From positions 1 to 64,000 of the forward strand of contig NZ_VDMO01000014.1 in the NCBI RefSeq assembly GCF_006335125.1: 64,000 nt of DNA, in the 5' to 3' direction. The stretch comes from Deinococcus radiopugnans ATCC 19172. Its GTDB lineage: Bacteria; Deinococcota; Deinococci; Deinococcales; Deinococcaceae. Numbering within the stretch: position 1 is the first letter of the stretch; every line of letters begins with the position of its first letter. Under the pieces are notes generated by a model. It searched no databases. It saw nothing but the letters and a program-made list of their open reading frames with translations, and was not told where the DNA came from. Shown here in pieces: positions 43,354-56,126 of the stretch. A program made the translations under genes and the position numbers.

Positions 43354-43542
43354 TGCGGCGGCGCGCCCCTGGGCCTCGCTCAGGTGCTCCCAGACGTGCT
43401 CGCACAGCAGCGCGTTGGCCCGGCGGTCCCCGAACCACGCATTCCAGCCCGCCCGGTCCAGCAGATCGAGGTCCTCGCGCCCGGTGGGAATCCAGCCGTC
43501 CCAGCGCTGCTCACCCGCGCCGATGATGACCACGGCAGCCCC
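43354..43542 (-). pseudogene. Truncated SAM-dependent methyltransferase remnant
   Basis: In one frame the minus strand reads VVIIGAGEQRWDGWIPTGRE, LDLLDRAGWNAWFGDRRANA and LLCEHVWEHLSEAQGRAAA. This is the beginning of a class I methyltransferase: the GAGE motif I, an Asp-Leu-Leu strand and the EHVWEHL motif. After GRAAA the similarity ends; the catalytic domain's remainder is missing and there is no start codon with support. I read it as a gene decayed to its first third, wedged between two intact genes. Positions are of the conserved segment only. Confidence 0.6.
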
Positions 43543-43567
43543 GATAGCTGTCCGGCAGGGGCCAGGG

Positions 43568-44077
43568 TCACGCCAGCGCTTTGTGCATCTGCCGGATGGC
43601 CCCCAGGTGGTAGGCGACATGCGCCACCGCGCCGGTCAGGCCGCCGGCCATGTCGCCGGTGGCCTCCGTTTCCTGCTGGGTGCGGACAAAGGCGCACAGG
43701 GCGTCGTAGGCCGCGCGCAGGCGCACCCGCAACTCGTCCCACTGGCCGTCATCGACCTGCGCCGGCTCAAAGCTGCCCTTCCAGTCGAACGGCCCCCGGT
43801 CCCCGTCGCGCTCCCAGCGGACCATCACTTCCATATGAAAGGCGCTGTGACGGGCGTGTCCGGCGATGGACGTGCCGTGAATGTCCTGGCTGGCCTGCTC
43901 GGCGCTCAGGCGGTCCAGCGTGGCGAGCAGGCCGTTGTTGCCGCTGCCGTCCGCCGCCGTGCCGTCCAGAAAAGCGGTGCCCTGGCCGGGCGCGCCGCCC
44001 TCCACCGCTTCGGTCAGGATGTCGAGAATGCCCTCCAGAACATGCTGGGGCTGCGGATCTTGCGTGGATTCGGTCAT
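43568..44077 (-). CDS. DinB superfamily protein
   Basis: A 169-residue helical-bundle protein. Metal-ligand histidines are suggested by TSIAGHARHSAFHMEVMVRW and the C-terminal AVAHVAYHLGAIRQMHKALA, the DinB arrangement. A glycine/aspartate-rich loop (TAADGSGNNG) is present. It has little sequence in common with the DinB gene at 14723. TACGCT lies 5 bases before the ATG. Function unknown. Confidence 0.7.
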   Translation of the reverse strand: MTESTQDPQPQHVLEGILDILTEAVEGGAPGQGTAFLDGTAADGSGNNGLLATLDRLSAEQASQDIHGTSIAGHARHSAFHMEVMVRWERDGDRGPFDWKGSFEPAQVDDGQWDELRVRLRAAYDALCAFVRTQQETEATGDMAGGLTGAVAHVAYHLGAIRQMHKALA

Positions 44078-44299
44078 GGTTCAGCGTACCCGGACGGCGG
44101 CGCCAGCGCCAGCCACCCCCTGCGGCCCCGCCGCCGGCAGTGATACACTCGGGGGTGCGCCCGCGCCCGGCACGCAGAATGTGTGCCACTGGCCGAAAAG
44201 ACAGGCCGAACCCGTCCGGAATTCGCCGCCAGGGTCATGCACGACAGGTGGCAGGGAAACAGCGCAGGCACCATCAGCCGCGCCAAAAGGAGAAACACC

Positions 44300-45253
<954 letters not shown>

Positions 45254-45282
45254 AGTTTCTGGCCCTGCAAGGCTGTGAAGAG

Positions 45283-45312
45283 AAGGCCGGGAGAAACATT
45301 CCGGTCTTTTTT
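45283..45312 (+). terminator. Terminator of the RGG-repeat gene
   Basis: AAGGCCGG pairs with CCGGTCTT (one G-T wobble) around a 10-base loop and is followed by a T-run (TCTTTTTT). It starts 30 bases after the stop. Confidence 0.8.
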
Positions 45313-45388
45313 GTTGTCCAGATGGCGGAGACTGGATTCCGCCCCCGGATCTTCACCCCCTGTACACTCCGGCGGTGAGGCTCTTTTC

Positions 45389-46225
45389 TTGAACCCGGCC
45401 CTGAGCGGCCTGCTGTCGGCGCTGACCTACGGCGTCGGCGATTTTCTGGCGGGGCTGGCCAGCCGGCGCGATTCGCCGCTGCGGGTGGTCGCCCTGACCC
45501 ACCCGATCAGCGCGGCGATCATGCTGCTGCTCGCGGTGCTGATGGGTCAGCAGATGCCGCCGCTGGGCGATCTGCTGTGGGGCGCGGCGGCGGGCGCGGT
45601 GGGCCTGTTCGCGGTGCTGGCGTTTTACCGCGCGCTGGCGCTGGGGCCGATGGGCGCGGTGTCGGTGGGGGCGGGCGCGCTGTCCGCGCTGGTGCCGGTG
45701 GTGATCGGCGTGCTGGGCGGCGAGGTGCTGGGACTGCTGGGCTGGCTGGGCGCCCTGGGCGTGCTGCTGGGCACCGGCCTGCTGAGTTACAGCCCTGGCG
45801 AGGGCGGCAGCACCGGCCGCTGGCAGGACAACGGCGTGCTGATCGGGCTGGCGGCGGGCCTGGGCTTCGGCTTCTTTTTCGCCATGCTGGGGCAGGCGCA
45901 GTCGCCGGGGGTGTTCTGGACGCTGGGGGCCGCGCGCCTGTGCAGCTCGCTGATCTCGCTGGTGCTGGCCGCACGGCTGGTGGGCCTGCGCCCTAAGAAT
46001 CCGGCGCTGATTCTGGCCTCCGCGCCGGGCGACACGCTGGGCAACCTGTTCTACCTGCTGGCGGTGCAGGGGGGCGGGCTGGCGGTGGGCTCGCTGCTGT
46101 CCAGCCTGTACCCGGCCTTTACCACCCTGCTGGCCGTCACCGTGCTGCGCGAGGGCTTGCGGGCCGCGCAGTGGGTGGGCGTGGTGCTGGCGCTGGTGGG
46201 CGCGGGGCTGATCGCGGGGCGGTAG
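45389..46225 (+). CDS. EamA/DMT-family transporter
   Basis: A 278-residue membrane protein with about ten helices in two EamA repeats, starting LSALTYGVGDFLAGLASRRD and GVLIGLAAGLGFGFFFAMLG. Each repeat ends in the typical ALGLGL-like stretch (VLALVGAGLIAGR at the C-terminus). Drug/metabolite transporters export amino acids or other small molecules; the substrate is unknown. The start is TTG 45389 with GAGG 8 bases upstream. It converges with the LeuA-like gene, only five bases apart at the stops. Confidence 0.85.
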   Translation: MNPALSGLLSALTYGVGDFLAGLASRRDSPLRVVALTHPISAAIMLLLAVLMGQQMPPLGDLLWGAAAGAVGLFAVLAFYRALALGPMGAVSVGAGALSALVPVVIGVLGGEVLGLLGWLGALGVLLGTGLLSYSPGEGGSTGRWQDNGVLIGLAAGLGFGFFFAMLGQAQSPGVFWTLGAARLCSSLISLVLAARLVGLRPKNPALILASAPGDTLGNLFYLLAVQGGGLAVGSLLSSLYPAFTTLLAVTVLREGLRAAQWVGVVLALVGAGLIAGR

Positions 46226-46230
46226 GAAGG

Positions 46231-47580
<1,350 letters not shown>

Positions 47581-47647
47581 GCCTGAACGCTAGTCCTTCA
47601 TTGATATGCCGTCAATCTTGATTACTCAATCAATGTTAGCCTGGGGC
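47581..47647. promoter_or_regulatory. Divergent control region with inverted repeat
   Basis: This 67-base gap separates the divergent condensing-enzyme genes. It contains CATTGAT (47599-47605) and ATCAATG (47629-47635), a 7-bp inverted repeat, with further TCAAT and TTGATT copies between. It is AT-rich relative to its surroundings. It is a likely operator, plausibly for the HTH domain of the citrate synthase fusion. Confidence 0.5.
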
Positions 47648-48868
47648 ATGGCCGAAACCCTGCTCAGTGCCGCCGAGGCCACCGCCCTGCTGGACGTAAA
47701 ACCGGCCACCCTGTACGCCTACGTGTCCCGCGGGCTAATTCGCTCTGAGGCCGGAGTCGGCCAGCGCCGCCAGCGCCTGTACCACGCCGAGGACGTGCGC
47801 GTCCTGCTGGCCCGGCAGACCCTGAAACGCGATCCGGCGGGGGCGGTGCAGGGCGCGGCGGCCGGGGCGCTGGAATGGGGCATGCCCGTGCTGGACAGCG
47901 CCCTGACCCGCATCGCGGGCGGCACGCTGGCCTACCGGGGGCAGGACGCCGTGGCCCTGGCGGACACGGCGACGGTGGAGGAGGTGGGCGCGCTGCTGTG
48001 GACGGGCGAGGCGGACGGCTGGGCCACGCTGCCCCTGCGCGCCCGCCTGAACCTGGGGGCCACCTTTCCGCGCGGAACCACCAGCGCCTCCATCAGCAGC
48101 ACGGAAGCGTTTGCCCACGCGCTGGCCCACGCCGGGGCGCAGGACATCGGCGCGCAGGAAGGCCGCCCGGAACAGCTGGCCGCCCGCGCTGCCCGCGTTC
48201 TCAGCCTGCTATACGCCACGCTGGAGCGCCGCGAGCGCCGTCCCTCGGCCCCCGATCTGCCGCTGCACATGCGGCTGGCACGGGCCTGGGGCGCAGCTGC
48301 CGACGCCGATCTGCTGCGCCGCACCCTGGTGTTGCTGGCCGATCACGAGTTGAACGTCAGCACCTTCGCCGCCCGCGTGACCGCCAGCAGCGGCGCGGGA
48401 TTGCCACACGCCACGCTGGCCGCGCTGTGCGCCTTGCAGGGGCCACGGCATGGACTGGCGGCGTTTGCGGCCCACGAACTGCTGACAGGGACGCTGGCGA
48501 CGGACGCCCGCACCGCCCTGAAGGCGGCCACCCAGCGCCACGCCTTCGTGCCCGGCTTCGGCCACCGCCTGTACCCGGACGGCGATCCGCGCGCCCGCGC
48601 GCTGCTGGCGGCGCTGGACACCGCGCGTCCCGGCGCTCCTGCCGTTCAGGCCGCGCGTGGGCTTCAGGCGGTGGCACGGGCCGAGACGGGCGAACACGCC
48701 AACATCGATCTGGCACTGGCCGCGCTGACGCACACGCTGGGACGCGGCCCCGAGGACGCGCTGACGCTGTTCGCCGTGGCCCGCGCGGCAGGCTGGCTGG
48801 CCCACGCCATCGAAACGGTGCTGGGCGGAAGGCTGATCCGGCCACGGGCGCGTTACGTGGGGCCGTAG
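47648..48868 (+). CDS. Citrate synthase-family enzyme fused to an N-terminal HTH
   Basis: A 406-residue protein. Residues 1-60 form a MerR/HTH_17-type DNA-binding helix-turn-helix (LLSAAEATALLDVKPATLYA, YVSRGLIRS, HAEDVRVLLA). The rest is a citrate-synthase fold with all three catalytic residues placed as expected: His near 266 (LQGPRHGLA), His near 303 (GFGHRLYPDGDPRA) and Asp near 352 (NIDLALAAL). It therefore looks enzymatically competent and DNA-binding. Start at 47648 keeps the HTH; TAGCCT lies 5 bases upstream. The natural oxo-acid substrate is unknown. Confidence 0.85.
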   Translation: MAETLLSAAEATALLDVKPATLYAYVSRGLIRSEAGVGQRRQRLYHAEDVRVLLARQTLKRDPAGAVQGAAAGALEWGMPVLDSALTRIAGGTLAYRGQDAVALADTATVEEVGALLWTGEADGWATLPLRARLNLGATFPRGTTSASISSTEAFAHALAHAGAQDIGAQEGRPEQLAARAARVLSLLYATLERRERRPSAPDLPLHMRLARAWGAAADADLLRRTLVLLADHELNVSTFAARVTASSGAGLPHATLAALCALQGPRHGLAAFAAHELLTGTLATDARTALKAATQRHAFVPGFGHRLYPDGDPRARALLAALDTARPGAPAVQAARGLQAVARAETGEHANIDLALAALTHTLGRGPEDALTLFAVARAAGWLAHAIETVLGGRLIRPRARYVGP

Positions 48869-48895
48869 CGCGTCAGGCAGGCAGGCGCCCCCGCC

Positions 48896-49909
48896 CTACT
48901 CTTCCCCGCTCTCTTCCCCACCCAGCTCGTTGAAGGTCCGCTCGGCTTCCCGCTTGATGGGGTTGTGGCGGGTTACGAACGTCTCGGCCTCGCGGCCCGG
49001 CACGCCCTGATCGCTGGCGGTGGGGGCAGGCAGCAGGCGGGTGGACAGCGCCAGCACGTCGGCGGTGAGCTGCGGGGCCAGCGCCTGCGCGTAGCCCAGC
49101 AGCAGGGCGGAGCCGCCCACAAAGGCCTCGGCGTGGCCGCGCACCAGGGCGTCCACCATGCGGCGGGCGGCCACGTCGGCGTCCAGCGAGATCAGCGGCG
49201 AGTTGTCCACCGTGGCGAACAGCGCGTACTCCTTCTCGTGCTGGCCCTTGACGGTGGCCTGCCGGGGACTGCCGGTGCGCATTACGGTGGGATGGACGGT
49301 GGTCACATTCACACCGTGCTGGGCAAATTCGGCATGCAGCGCCTGACCCAGCCCGCTCAGAGCGAACTTGCTGACGCTGTAGGGGGCCAGATGTGGCACG
49401 GCCACCTTGCCCCCCACCGAGGACACCAGCAGCACCCGCCCTTGGCGGCGGCGCAGTTCGGGCAGGGCCAGGCGGGTCAGTCGCAGCGGCGCGAAGGTGT
49501 TGACCTCCATGATCCTGCGGAAGTCGGCCTCGGTCATATTGGCCAGCGGGCCGCTCTGGATCAGGCCCGCGTTGTTGACCAGCACGTCCAAGCCGCCGAA
49601 GACCCGCGTCACCTCGGCCAGCGCCCGCTGCAGATCGTCCTCACGGGTGACGTCGCCCGCCACGGTGTGTACCCGCCCGCCCGCGCCCAGCTGCTCCGCC
49701 GCACGCTCCAGCTCGGCCGGGTCACGGGCCAGCAGGGCCACCCGCGCCCCGCGTTTCAAGAATTCGGCGGCCAGCGCCAGCCCCAGCCCGCGCGAGCCAC
49801 CGGTGACGAGCACGCTCCTGCCAGTCAGGCCATAGCGCGGCACGAATTGGCGCCGCGCGGCGAGGGCCGTCACCGCAGCGGCCAGAATCAGACGTTTGGG
49901 AATTCGCAT
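48896..49909 (-). CDS. Short-chain dehydrogenase/reductase
   Basis: A 337-residue SDR. A short hydrophobic N-terminus ([12 protein letters not shown]) may anchor it to the membrane. The cofactor motif is [17 protein letters not shown] follows at [13 protein letters not shown], and the catalytic Ser, Tyr and Lys are in [10 protein letters not shown] and [11 protein letters not shown]. The 90-residue C-terminal extension beyond the Rossmann domain is helical and charged. Substrate unknown. Start at 49909 follows GGAGGG. It lies downstream of the zinc dehydrogenase on the same strand, beyond a terminator. Confidence 0.85.
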   Translation of the reverse strand: MRIPKRLILAAAVTALAARRQFVPRYGLTGRSVLVTGGSRGLGLALAAEFLKRGARVALLARDPAELERAAEQLGAGGRVHTVAGDVTREDDLQRALAEVTRVFGGLDVLVNNAGLIQSGPLANMTEADFRRIMEVNTFAPLRLTRLALPELRRRQGRVLLVSSVGGKVAVPHLAPYSVSKFALSGLGQALHAEFAQHGVNVTTVHPTVMRTGSPRQATVKGQHEKEYALFATVDNSPLISLDADVAARRMVDALVRGHAEAFVGGSALLLGYAQALAPQLTADVLALSTRLLPAPTASDQGVPGREAETFVTRHNPIKREAERTFNELGGEESGEE

Positions 49910-49986
49910 CCCTCCATTCTGGAGAGTTCCACCTGCCCCCAACCGCCACGTAAAGGACGCCTCAATCTGCCGTGGAACTGGGTTGC

Positions 49987-50032
49987 AAAACGCCTGCCCC
50001 GTGCGCGGCCAGCGCAGCACGTGGGGCAGGCG
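49987..50032 (-). terminator. Terminator of the zinc dehydrogenase operon
   Basis: CGCCTGCCCC (49991-50000) pairs perfectly with GGGGCAGGCG (50023-50032), with inner GTGC/GCAC pairing, followed on the minus strand by TTTTGC. Confidence 0.7.
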
Positions 50033-50052
50033 GAATGCAGACCGTCTATAGG

Positions 50053-51231
50053 TCAAGCCCAGGGGTCGAGCACCACCTTGATGCAGCCGTCGTGTTTCTC
50101 GCGGAAGGTCTTGTACAGTTCCGGCCCTTTGGACAGCGCGGCGCGGTGGGTGATCACGAAGCTGGGATCGATCTCGCCGCCCTGGATGCGCTGCAGCAGC
50201 GGGCGCACGTAGCGGTGCGTGTGCGTCTGGCCCATCTTGAGGGTCAGGCCCTTGCTGAAAGCCGCGCCCAGCGGCAGCTTGTCCACCAGCCCGCCGTACA
50301 CGCCCGGCATGCTGACCGTGCCGCCCTTGGCGCAGCTCAGGATCGCCCAGCGCAGCGCGGTGATGCGGTCAAAGGACAGTCTCAGCTTCTGCTCGGCGGT
50401 GTCCAGCAGCGCGCCGGGGCCGTGGCCGTGGGCTTCGAGGCCCACCGCGTCGATAACGTGATCGGGGCCGCGCCCCCCCGTCGCCTCGCGCAGGGCCTCC
50501 AGCACGTCGGTCTGCTCGTAGTTGACCGTGCGCGCCCCCGCCGCCTCGGCCAGCCGCAGCCGTTCGGGCACGCGGTCGACCACGATCACTGAAGCGGCCC
50601 CCAGCATCTGGGCGCTGCGAAGCGCAAACTGGCCGACTGGCCCGGCCCCGAACACCGCCACCACGTCGCGGCCCGGCACGATGGCGCAGTTCTCGGCGGC
50701 CTGATATCCGGTGGGGAAAATATCGGTTAAAAACAGCACCTGATCGTCGCGCAGGTCAGACTCGATGGCAAAGCAGCTCACGTCGGCAAACGGCACCCGC
50801 ACGAACTGGGCCTGCCCGCCCGCGTAGCCGCCGAACAGGTGCGAGTACCCGAACAGCCCGCTGGCGCTGGTGGCCCCGTACAGCGCCTCGGCCATGCGGT
50901 GGTTGGGGTTGGAGTTGTCGCAGGCGCTGAACAGCCCGCGCCGGCACGGATCGCACACGCCGCAGGCCAGGTTGAAGGGCATGATCACCCGCTCGCCTGG
51001 CCGCACCTTTTTGACGTCCGCGCCGACTTCCACCACCTCGCCCATGAACTCGTGGCCCAGGATGTCGCCCTTTTCCATGCTGGGGATGTAGCCGTCGAGC
51101 AGGTGCAAGTCCGAGCCGCAGATGGCGGTGGAGGTCACGCGCACGATGGCGTCGGTGGGCAGCAGCAGCGCGGGATCGGGGACGGTTTCCACGCCCACAT
51201 GGTTGGTGCCCTGCCAGACGATGGCCTTCAT
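50053..51231 (-). CDS. Zinc-dependent alcohol/formaldehyde dehydrogenase
   Basis: A 392-residue medium-chain dehydrogenase. The catalytic zinc ligands are in [12 protein letters not shown] and [14 protein letters not shown], the structural zinc uses [15 protein letters not shown], and the NAD site is [14 protein letters not shown]. The long central insertion ([20 protein letters not shown] and [10 protein letters not shown]) resembles glutathione-independent formaldehyde dehydrogenases. The ATG overlaps the upstream SRPBCC gene's stop, so they are co-translated. It oxidises or reduces aldehydes with NAD in the cytosol; the substrate is uncertain. Confidence 0.87.
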   Translation of the reverse strand: MKAIVWQGTNHVGVETVPDPALLLPTDAIVRVTSTAICGSDLHLLDGYIPSMEKGDILGHEFMGEVVEVGADVKKVRPGERVIMPFNLACGVCDPCRRGLFSACDNSNPNHRMAEALYGATSASGLFGYSHLFGGYAGGQAQFVRVPFADVSCFAIESDLRDDQVLFLTDIFPTGYQAAENCAIVPGRDVVAVFGAGPVGQFALRSAQMLGAASVIVVDRVPERLRLAEAAGARTVNYEQTDVLEALREATGGRGPDHVIDAVGLEAHGHGPGALLDTAEQKLRLSFDRITALRWAILSCAKGGTVSMPGVYGGLVDKLPLGAAFSKGLTLKMGQTHTHRYVRPLLQRIQGGEIDPSFVITHRAALSKGPELYKTFREKHDGCIKVVLDPWA

Positions 51232-51983
51232 GCTTTGCCTCCCTGCCCGGCCCGCCCGCTGCTCTGGCCCTCGGTGGTGGGGTGATAGCCCAGTTCCTGC
51301 TCGCGCTTGAAACGCATCAGATCGTCGCGCAGTTGCTGCGACGGCTCCTGCCCCAGCATGCGGGCCAGCAACGCCCCCGCCGAGCCGCCGGGCGGACGGT
51401 AGGTCAGGCGCACCACCACTTCCGTTCCCCGGTCACCGGGGGCCGCGCGGAACAGCACCTCGCCGCTGTTCTCGATCTGCGCGCCGGGCAGTGACCGCCA
51501 CGCGATGCGCTGGCCCGGCTCGTCGGCGGTCAGTTCGGCCTCCCAGCTCACCTCGCCGCCGCTGTAGCCCGCCGGGGCCTTGACCGTCCAGCGCGAGCGG
51601 CGCTCGTCCAGCACCTCCACCCGCTCCAGGTGTTTCATCAGCCCAGGCAGATTTTCCAGCTTGCGCCACACGGCGTACAGTTCGTCCGCCCCCTTGCCGA
51701 TGGTCACGGCGTCACCCACCAGCGTCTCGCCGTCCGTGTTCTGCCGGATTTTCAGGGCCGTCGCCACCGGACTCTGCCCCTTCAGCGCCAGGGCGGTGAG
51801 TCCCGCCCCCAGGCTGCCGAGCAGCAGCTTCTGAAAGGACGAGCCGGAGCGCAGGCCCGCCGTCAGCAGAAAAACGCCCATCACGCCGAAGAGGCCGCGT
51901 TCTGCCGTCGGCATGGCGGCCCCGGTGCTGCGACGTTCTGGCGGCGTCACCCGCGCCCCGCCCCTTGCGTCGCCAGCACTCAC
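51228..51983 (-). CDS. SRPBCC (START-like) domain protein with N-terminal membrane segment
   Basis: A 251-residue protein. Residues about 25-65 contain hydrophobic stretches ([31 protein letters not shown]) of DUF2892-like type. The rest is a SRPBCC lipid/hydrophobe-binding fold ([50 protein letters not shown]). Such proteins are often paired with zinc dehydrogenases of this kind in bacterial genomes. Start is GTG 51983 after GGGGG, or ATG 51914. Ligand unknown. Confidence 0.75.
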   Translation of the reverse strand: MSAGDARGGARVTPPERRSTGAAMPTAERGLFGVMGVFLLTAGLRSGSSFQKLLLGSLGAGLTALALKGQSPVATALKIRQNTDGETLVGDAVTIGKGADELYAVWRKLENLPGLMKHLERVEVLDERRSRWTVKAPAGYSGGEVSWEAELTADEPGQRIAWRSLPGAQIENSGEVLFRAAPGDRGTEVVVRLTYRPPGGSAGALLARMLGQEPSQQLRDDLMRFKREQELGYHPTTEGQSSGRAGQGGKA

Positions 51984-52135
51984 CGGCTTTCCCCCACATC
52001 TTTGCGTGTCATGGGCTATTTATGGCGGGGCCACGGCGGCACAAGGTTCCCCAGCCCACCAAGTCTGCGGCCCGCCAAGAAACGGTCAACGCCGCGTGAT
52101 GGGCGCACTCATGGCATGTTCAGCAGTGACGCCAC

Positions 52136-52169
52136 CAAAAAGAGGGGCAAGGCCCGCAAGCCTCGCCCC
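52136..52169 (-). terminator. Terminator of mdh
   Basis: On the minus strand GGGGCGAGGC pairs with GCCTTGCCCC (one G-T wobble) around a 6-base loop and is followed by TCTTTTT. It begins 22 bases after the mdh stop. Confidence 0.85.
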
Positions 52170-52191
52170 CTTCCCTGCACAAGCCCCGGTC

Positions 52192-53184
<993 letters not shown>

Positions 53185-53302
53185 GAAAATCCCTCCAGAA
53201 GAATGGTTTTACGATTCACAATAACGCGGCGGGGGCAGGAGCGGGGTACAGCGTTCCTTGAGGGGAGACAGCGGAGAGCGCTGCGCCGACGTGCTGGTTC
53301 GC

Positions 53303-54139
53303 CTAGATCGGCGCGTCCTCCGCGAAGTTCGGGGGACGTTTCTCGCGCAGGCTGCTCAGGCCCTCCTTCACGTCGGGGCCGGTGAAGCCCAGAAATTCCA
53401 GGGCGAGGCTGGCGTCGAACGTCGGCCCCATCGCGCGCAGCCAGTTGTTCAGGGCGTACTTCGTCCAGCGAATGGCGGTGGGGCTGCCCGCCGCCAGGGT
53501 ACGCGCCACCTTCCAGGCACGGTCTAGGAGTTCCTCGTCCGGCACGCACAGGCTGACCAGCCCGATGCGTTCGGCCTCCTCGCCAGACACCGGTTCGCCG
53601 GTCAGCAGGTGGTACTTGGCCTTGTTCAGCCCACACAGCAGTGGCCAGATGATCGCGGCATGATCCCCGGCGGCCACGCCCAGCCGCACATGGCCGTCCA
53701 GAATCCGGGCCGTTTTGGCGGCCACGCTTACATCCGAGAGCAGCGCCACCGCCAGCCCGGCGCCCACGCAGGGGCCGTGGATGGCGCTGACGATGGGCTT
53801 GCCGCAGTTGACGACGTTATAGACCAGATCCCGCGCCTCGCGCCACACGCGGGCCAGGGCCGTGAAGTCGCTGCTCATCTCCTCGATCAGGGTAAAGTCC
53901 CCGCCCGACGAGAAGCCGCGCCCCTCGCCCCGGATCAACACGCAGCGCACGCCCTCGGCGGCGTCAATGTCGCGCCACACCTGGGTCAAGGCGCGGTGGG
54001 CCTCGGCGTTGACACTGTTCAGCGTTTTCTCGCTGCGGATCACGATTTCCAGGATGCCGCTGCCGCTCTCGGTCAGGTCATGGGCTTCGAGGTGCAGGCC
54101 GGGATACGCGCCGGGGGCGCACAGTTGCTGGATCTTCAT
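53303..54139 (-). CDS. Enoyl-CoA hydratase/isomerase family protein
   Basis: A 278-residue crotonase-fold protein. The oxyanion-hole strands are in [17 protein letters not shown] and [20 protein letters not shown]. The second catalytic position reads [20 protein letters not shown], where an Asp-containing GDH replaces the usual Glu, a pattern seen in some hydratases acting on cyclic or branched substrates. The likely role is a beta-oxidation or ring-degradation step. A TAGCCT box (54146-54151) lies 6 bases before the ATG. Substrate unproven. Confidence 0.82.
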   Translation of the reverse strand: MKIQQLCAPGAYPGLHLEAHDLTESGSGILEIVIRSEKTLNSVNAEAHRALTQVWRDIDAAEGVRCVLIRGEGRGFSSGGDFTLIEEMSSDFTALARVWREARDLVYNVVNCGKPIVSAIHGPCVGAGLAVALLSDVSVAAKTARILDGHVRLGVAAGDHAAIIWPLLCGLNKAKYHLLTGEPVSGEEAERIGLVSLCVPDEELLDRAWKVARTLAAGSPTAIRWTKYALNNWLRAMGPTFDASLALEFLGFTGPDVKEGLSSLREKRPPNFAEDAPI

Positions 54140-54154
54140 AGGGTGAGGCTAGCT

Positions 54155-54292
54155 CATACGGATTCCGTCTGTTTCGTTCACCAACCGGGAAAGCGCCGGT
54201 TGGTGAACTCCACGTCCGGAACCCGTACTGCTCCTTCTCGCATCCGCTCGGATTTCATCGTTTTAACAAACGATTCCATCGGAGTCCAGATC
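54155..54292 (-). repeat. 138-bp structured repeat, copy 2
   Basis: Same length and plan as copy 1 at 40338. The left end CATACGGATTCCGT is identical over 14 bases; the right end reads CGGAGTCCAGAT with two unpaired positions. The first hairpin is GTTCACCAACCGG (13 bp, 7-base loop; 54176-54208) and the second is ATCGTTT/AAACGAT. The core CCACGTCCGGAACCCGT is identical. The TGA stop of the MFS gene (54291-54293) overlaps the end at the same register as in copy 1. Confidence 0.85.
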
Positions 54293-55460
54293 AGACCGCG
54301 CCGCTTTTCCGCCAGCCCAGCAGTCCCACCACCCCGGCCAGCGCCATGCTGCCGGTGACCAGCCCCACCACCGACGGCCAGCCGCCGCCCTCGTAGGCGT
54401 GCCCGGCCAGCACGCTGGCGGCGGCGGCTCCGCCGTAGTACGCCGCGTGGTACAGCCCCGACGCCAGGCTGCGCGCCCGCGTGACCTCGCGCTGCACGGC
54501 GCTCAAGGCGGCGGACTGCGCCAGAAAGACGCCGCAGGCCCCCGCCGCCACGCCCACGATGATCACGGGCAGGGGCGCGGCCAGGGTCAGCAGCAGCCCC
54601 ACCAGACTGGCCCCCACCGCCGTCAGCAACGCGACGCGGGGGCCGCGCAACGCCAGCAGCGGCCCGGCAATCGGAGTAATGACCACGCCCAGCAGGTACA
54701 CGGCGAAGATCAGGCCGGTCTGCGCGGTGTTCAGCCCGTAGGGCGGGGCCGCCAGCCGCAACGTCAGCGTGTTGAACACGCCCACCAGCGTGAACAGGAT
54801 CAGGAAACCCACCGCGCAGGTTGCCAGCAGCGCCCGGTTTCGCAGGTGGGCCCCCAGCGCCTCCAAGACCACGCGTCCGTCTTTCTGCGGCGTGAAGTGC
54901 TGCTCGGGAGGCAAGCCGGCGCGGGCCAGCACGAAGCCCCCCAGCGAGGCCAGCGCCAGCAGCCAGAACGCCGCGTGCCAGCCCCACGGCGCCGCCACCA
55001 GCCCAGCCAGAAAGCGCCCCAGGAAGCCGCCCAGCACCGTGCCCGTCACATACAGCGACAGCGCGCGGGCACGTCCGGCGGGCGGGACTTCCTCGGCGAT
55101 CAGGGCGTTCAGGGCCACCATGACGCCGGGAATCAGCAGGCCCTGGGCAAAGCGGGCGGCGTTCAGGGTCGCCAGCGTGGGCGCGAACACCGCCAGCACC
55201 GCTGGAACCGTCAGCAGCGCGAAGGCCCAGACCACCACCCGGCGGCGGCCCACCGCGTCGGCCAGCACGCCCACCAGCGGCGAGGCCAGCGCCATCGCCA
55301 GGGTGGTGGCGCCCACCACGAAGCCCACCTCCGCCGCGCCCGCACCGAAGTCCCGCGCCAGCACCGGCAGCAGGCTCTGCGGCGCGTAGACGTTCAAGAA
55401 GACCAGCGTGCCCAGCGCGGCGAACAGCAGGGGGTGGGGGGCAGCGGGCCGGGCGGTCAC
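54291..55460 (-). CDS. MFS transporter
   Basis: A 389-residue major-facilitator protein with twelve predicted helices. The loop 2-3 motif is LADAVGRRRVVVWAFALL, and PGVMVALNALIAEEVPP with GRARALSLYVTGTVLGGFLG is typical of YnfM/arabinose-efflux-like exporters. It probably exports a small solute or drug. The GTG start at 55460 sits five bases from the end of the upstream gene, so the two form an operon; the ribosome site is weak. Its stop codon is overlapped by the 138-bp element. Confidence 0.85.
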   Translation of the reverse strand: MTARPAAPHPLLFAALGTLVFLNVYAPQSLLPVLARDFGAGAAEVGFVVGATTLAMALASPLVGVLADAVGRRRVVVWAFALLTVPAVLAVFAPTLATLNAARFAQGLLIPGVMVALNALIAEEVPPAGRARALSLYVTGTVLGGFLGRFLAGLVAAPWGWHAAFWLLALASLGGFVLARAGLPPEQHFTPQKDGRVVLEALGAHLRNRALLATCAVGFLILFTLVGVFNTLTLRLAAPPYGLNTAQTGLIFAVYLLGVVITPIAGPLLALRGPRVALLTAVGASLVGLLLTLAAPLPVIIVGVAAGACGVFLAQSAALSAVQREVTRARSLASGLYHAAYYGGAAAASVLAGHAYEGGGWPSVVGLVTGSMALAGVVGLLGWRKSGAV

Positions 55461-55465
55461 AGCGC

Positions 55466-56053
55466 TCAGGGCAGGCCGACGAGGCCCACCTCGTTGACCA
55501 GGGCCGTCGGCACCCCCAGCGCCCCCGCCATCAGTGGGTCGGGCGTGCCGGTCAGGCCGGGCAGGACCAGGGTGGGCCGGGCGTCCAGACCCACACCGCC
55601 GGTCTCGTCCAGCCGGGTCAGCACCGCGCCGAAGGCCCAGTCGCTGGCCCACAGCCGCTTGAAGGCCTGCAGAGCCGCCGTGCCGGGAGGCGTGACCTGC
55701 GCCTCCTCGGTGGGCAGATGGCCTGGACGGCGCACATGCACCGCGCCGCGATCCAGCCCGGCGTTGCGCAGCGCCCGGTAAAAAAGCTGCACCGCGTCGT
55801 CCATTAGAAAGCTGGTGCGGATCAGGGCCTCGGCCCGCGCGCTCAGCTCCTCTAAGGCGTCCTCATCGACGCGCCGGGGATTGATGGGCGCGAACAGGCG
55901 GCCCAGCTGCTCGGGCAGGTTGACGCCCAGGTAAAAGGCTTCCTCGAACTCCGGCGGCACCACCATGCCGCGCACGTCCTGCGCCGCCAGCCGCCCCACT
56001 TCCTCGCCCATCCTGCCCGCGCCGCGCCGCGCGGCTTCCCCCAACGTCAACAT
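55466..56053 (-). CDS. Conserved hypothetical protein upstream of MFS
   Basis: A 195-residue soluble protein that I do not recognise. It is alpha-helical in the first half ([40 protein letters not shown]) and rich in Leu, Gly and Pro at the end. The start at 56053 is favoured because TACCCT lies 7 bases upstream; a longer frame adds 14 residues of low quality. Co-transcribed with the MFS gene downstream, which hints at a transport-related or regulatory role only by position. Confidence 0.55.
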   Translation of the reverse strand: MLTLGEAARRGAGRMGEEVGRLAAQDVRGMVVPPEFEEAFYLGVNLPEQLGRLFAPINPRRVDEDALEELSARAEALIRTSFLMDDAVQLFYRALRNAGLDRGAVHVRRPGHLPTEEAQVTPPGTAALQAFKRLWASDWAFGAVLTRLDETGGVGLDARPTLVLPGLTGTPDPLMAGALGVPTALVNEVGLVGLP

Positions 56054-56126
56054 GTCGGGCAGGGTAAAGCATGGCGGCGGGGCGACGCCGCGCACTCAAC
56101 CTTCACGGTTCACTGGCGTTGGGGGG

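Noticed and set aside
49925..49979. AGTTCCAC/GTGGAACT inverted repeat upstream of the SDR gene
   Set aside because: The arms are 8 bp and 39 bases apart with no promoter relation, and could occur by chance in this composition.
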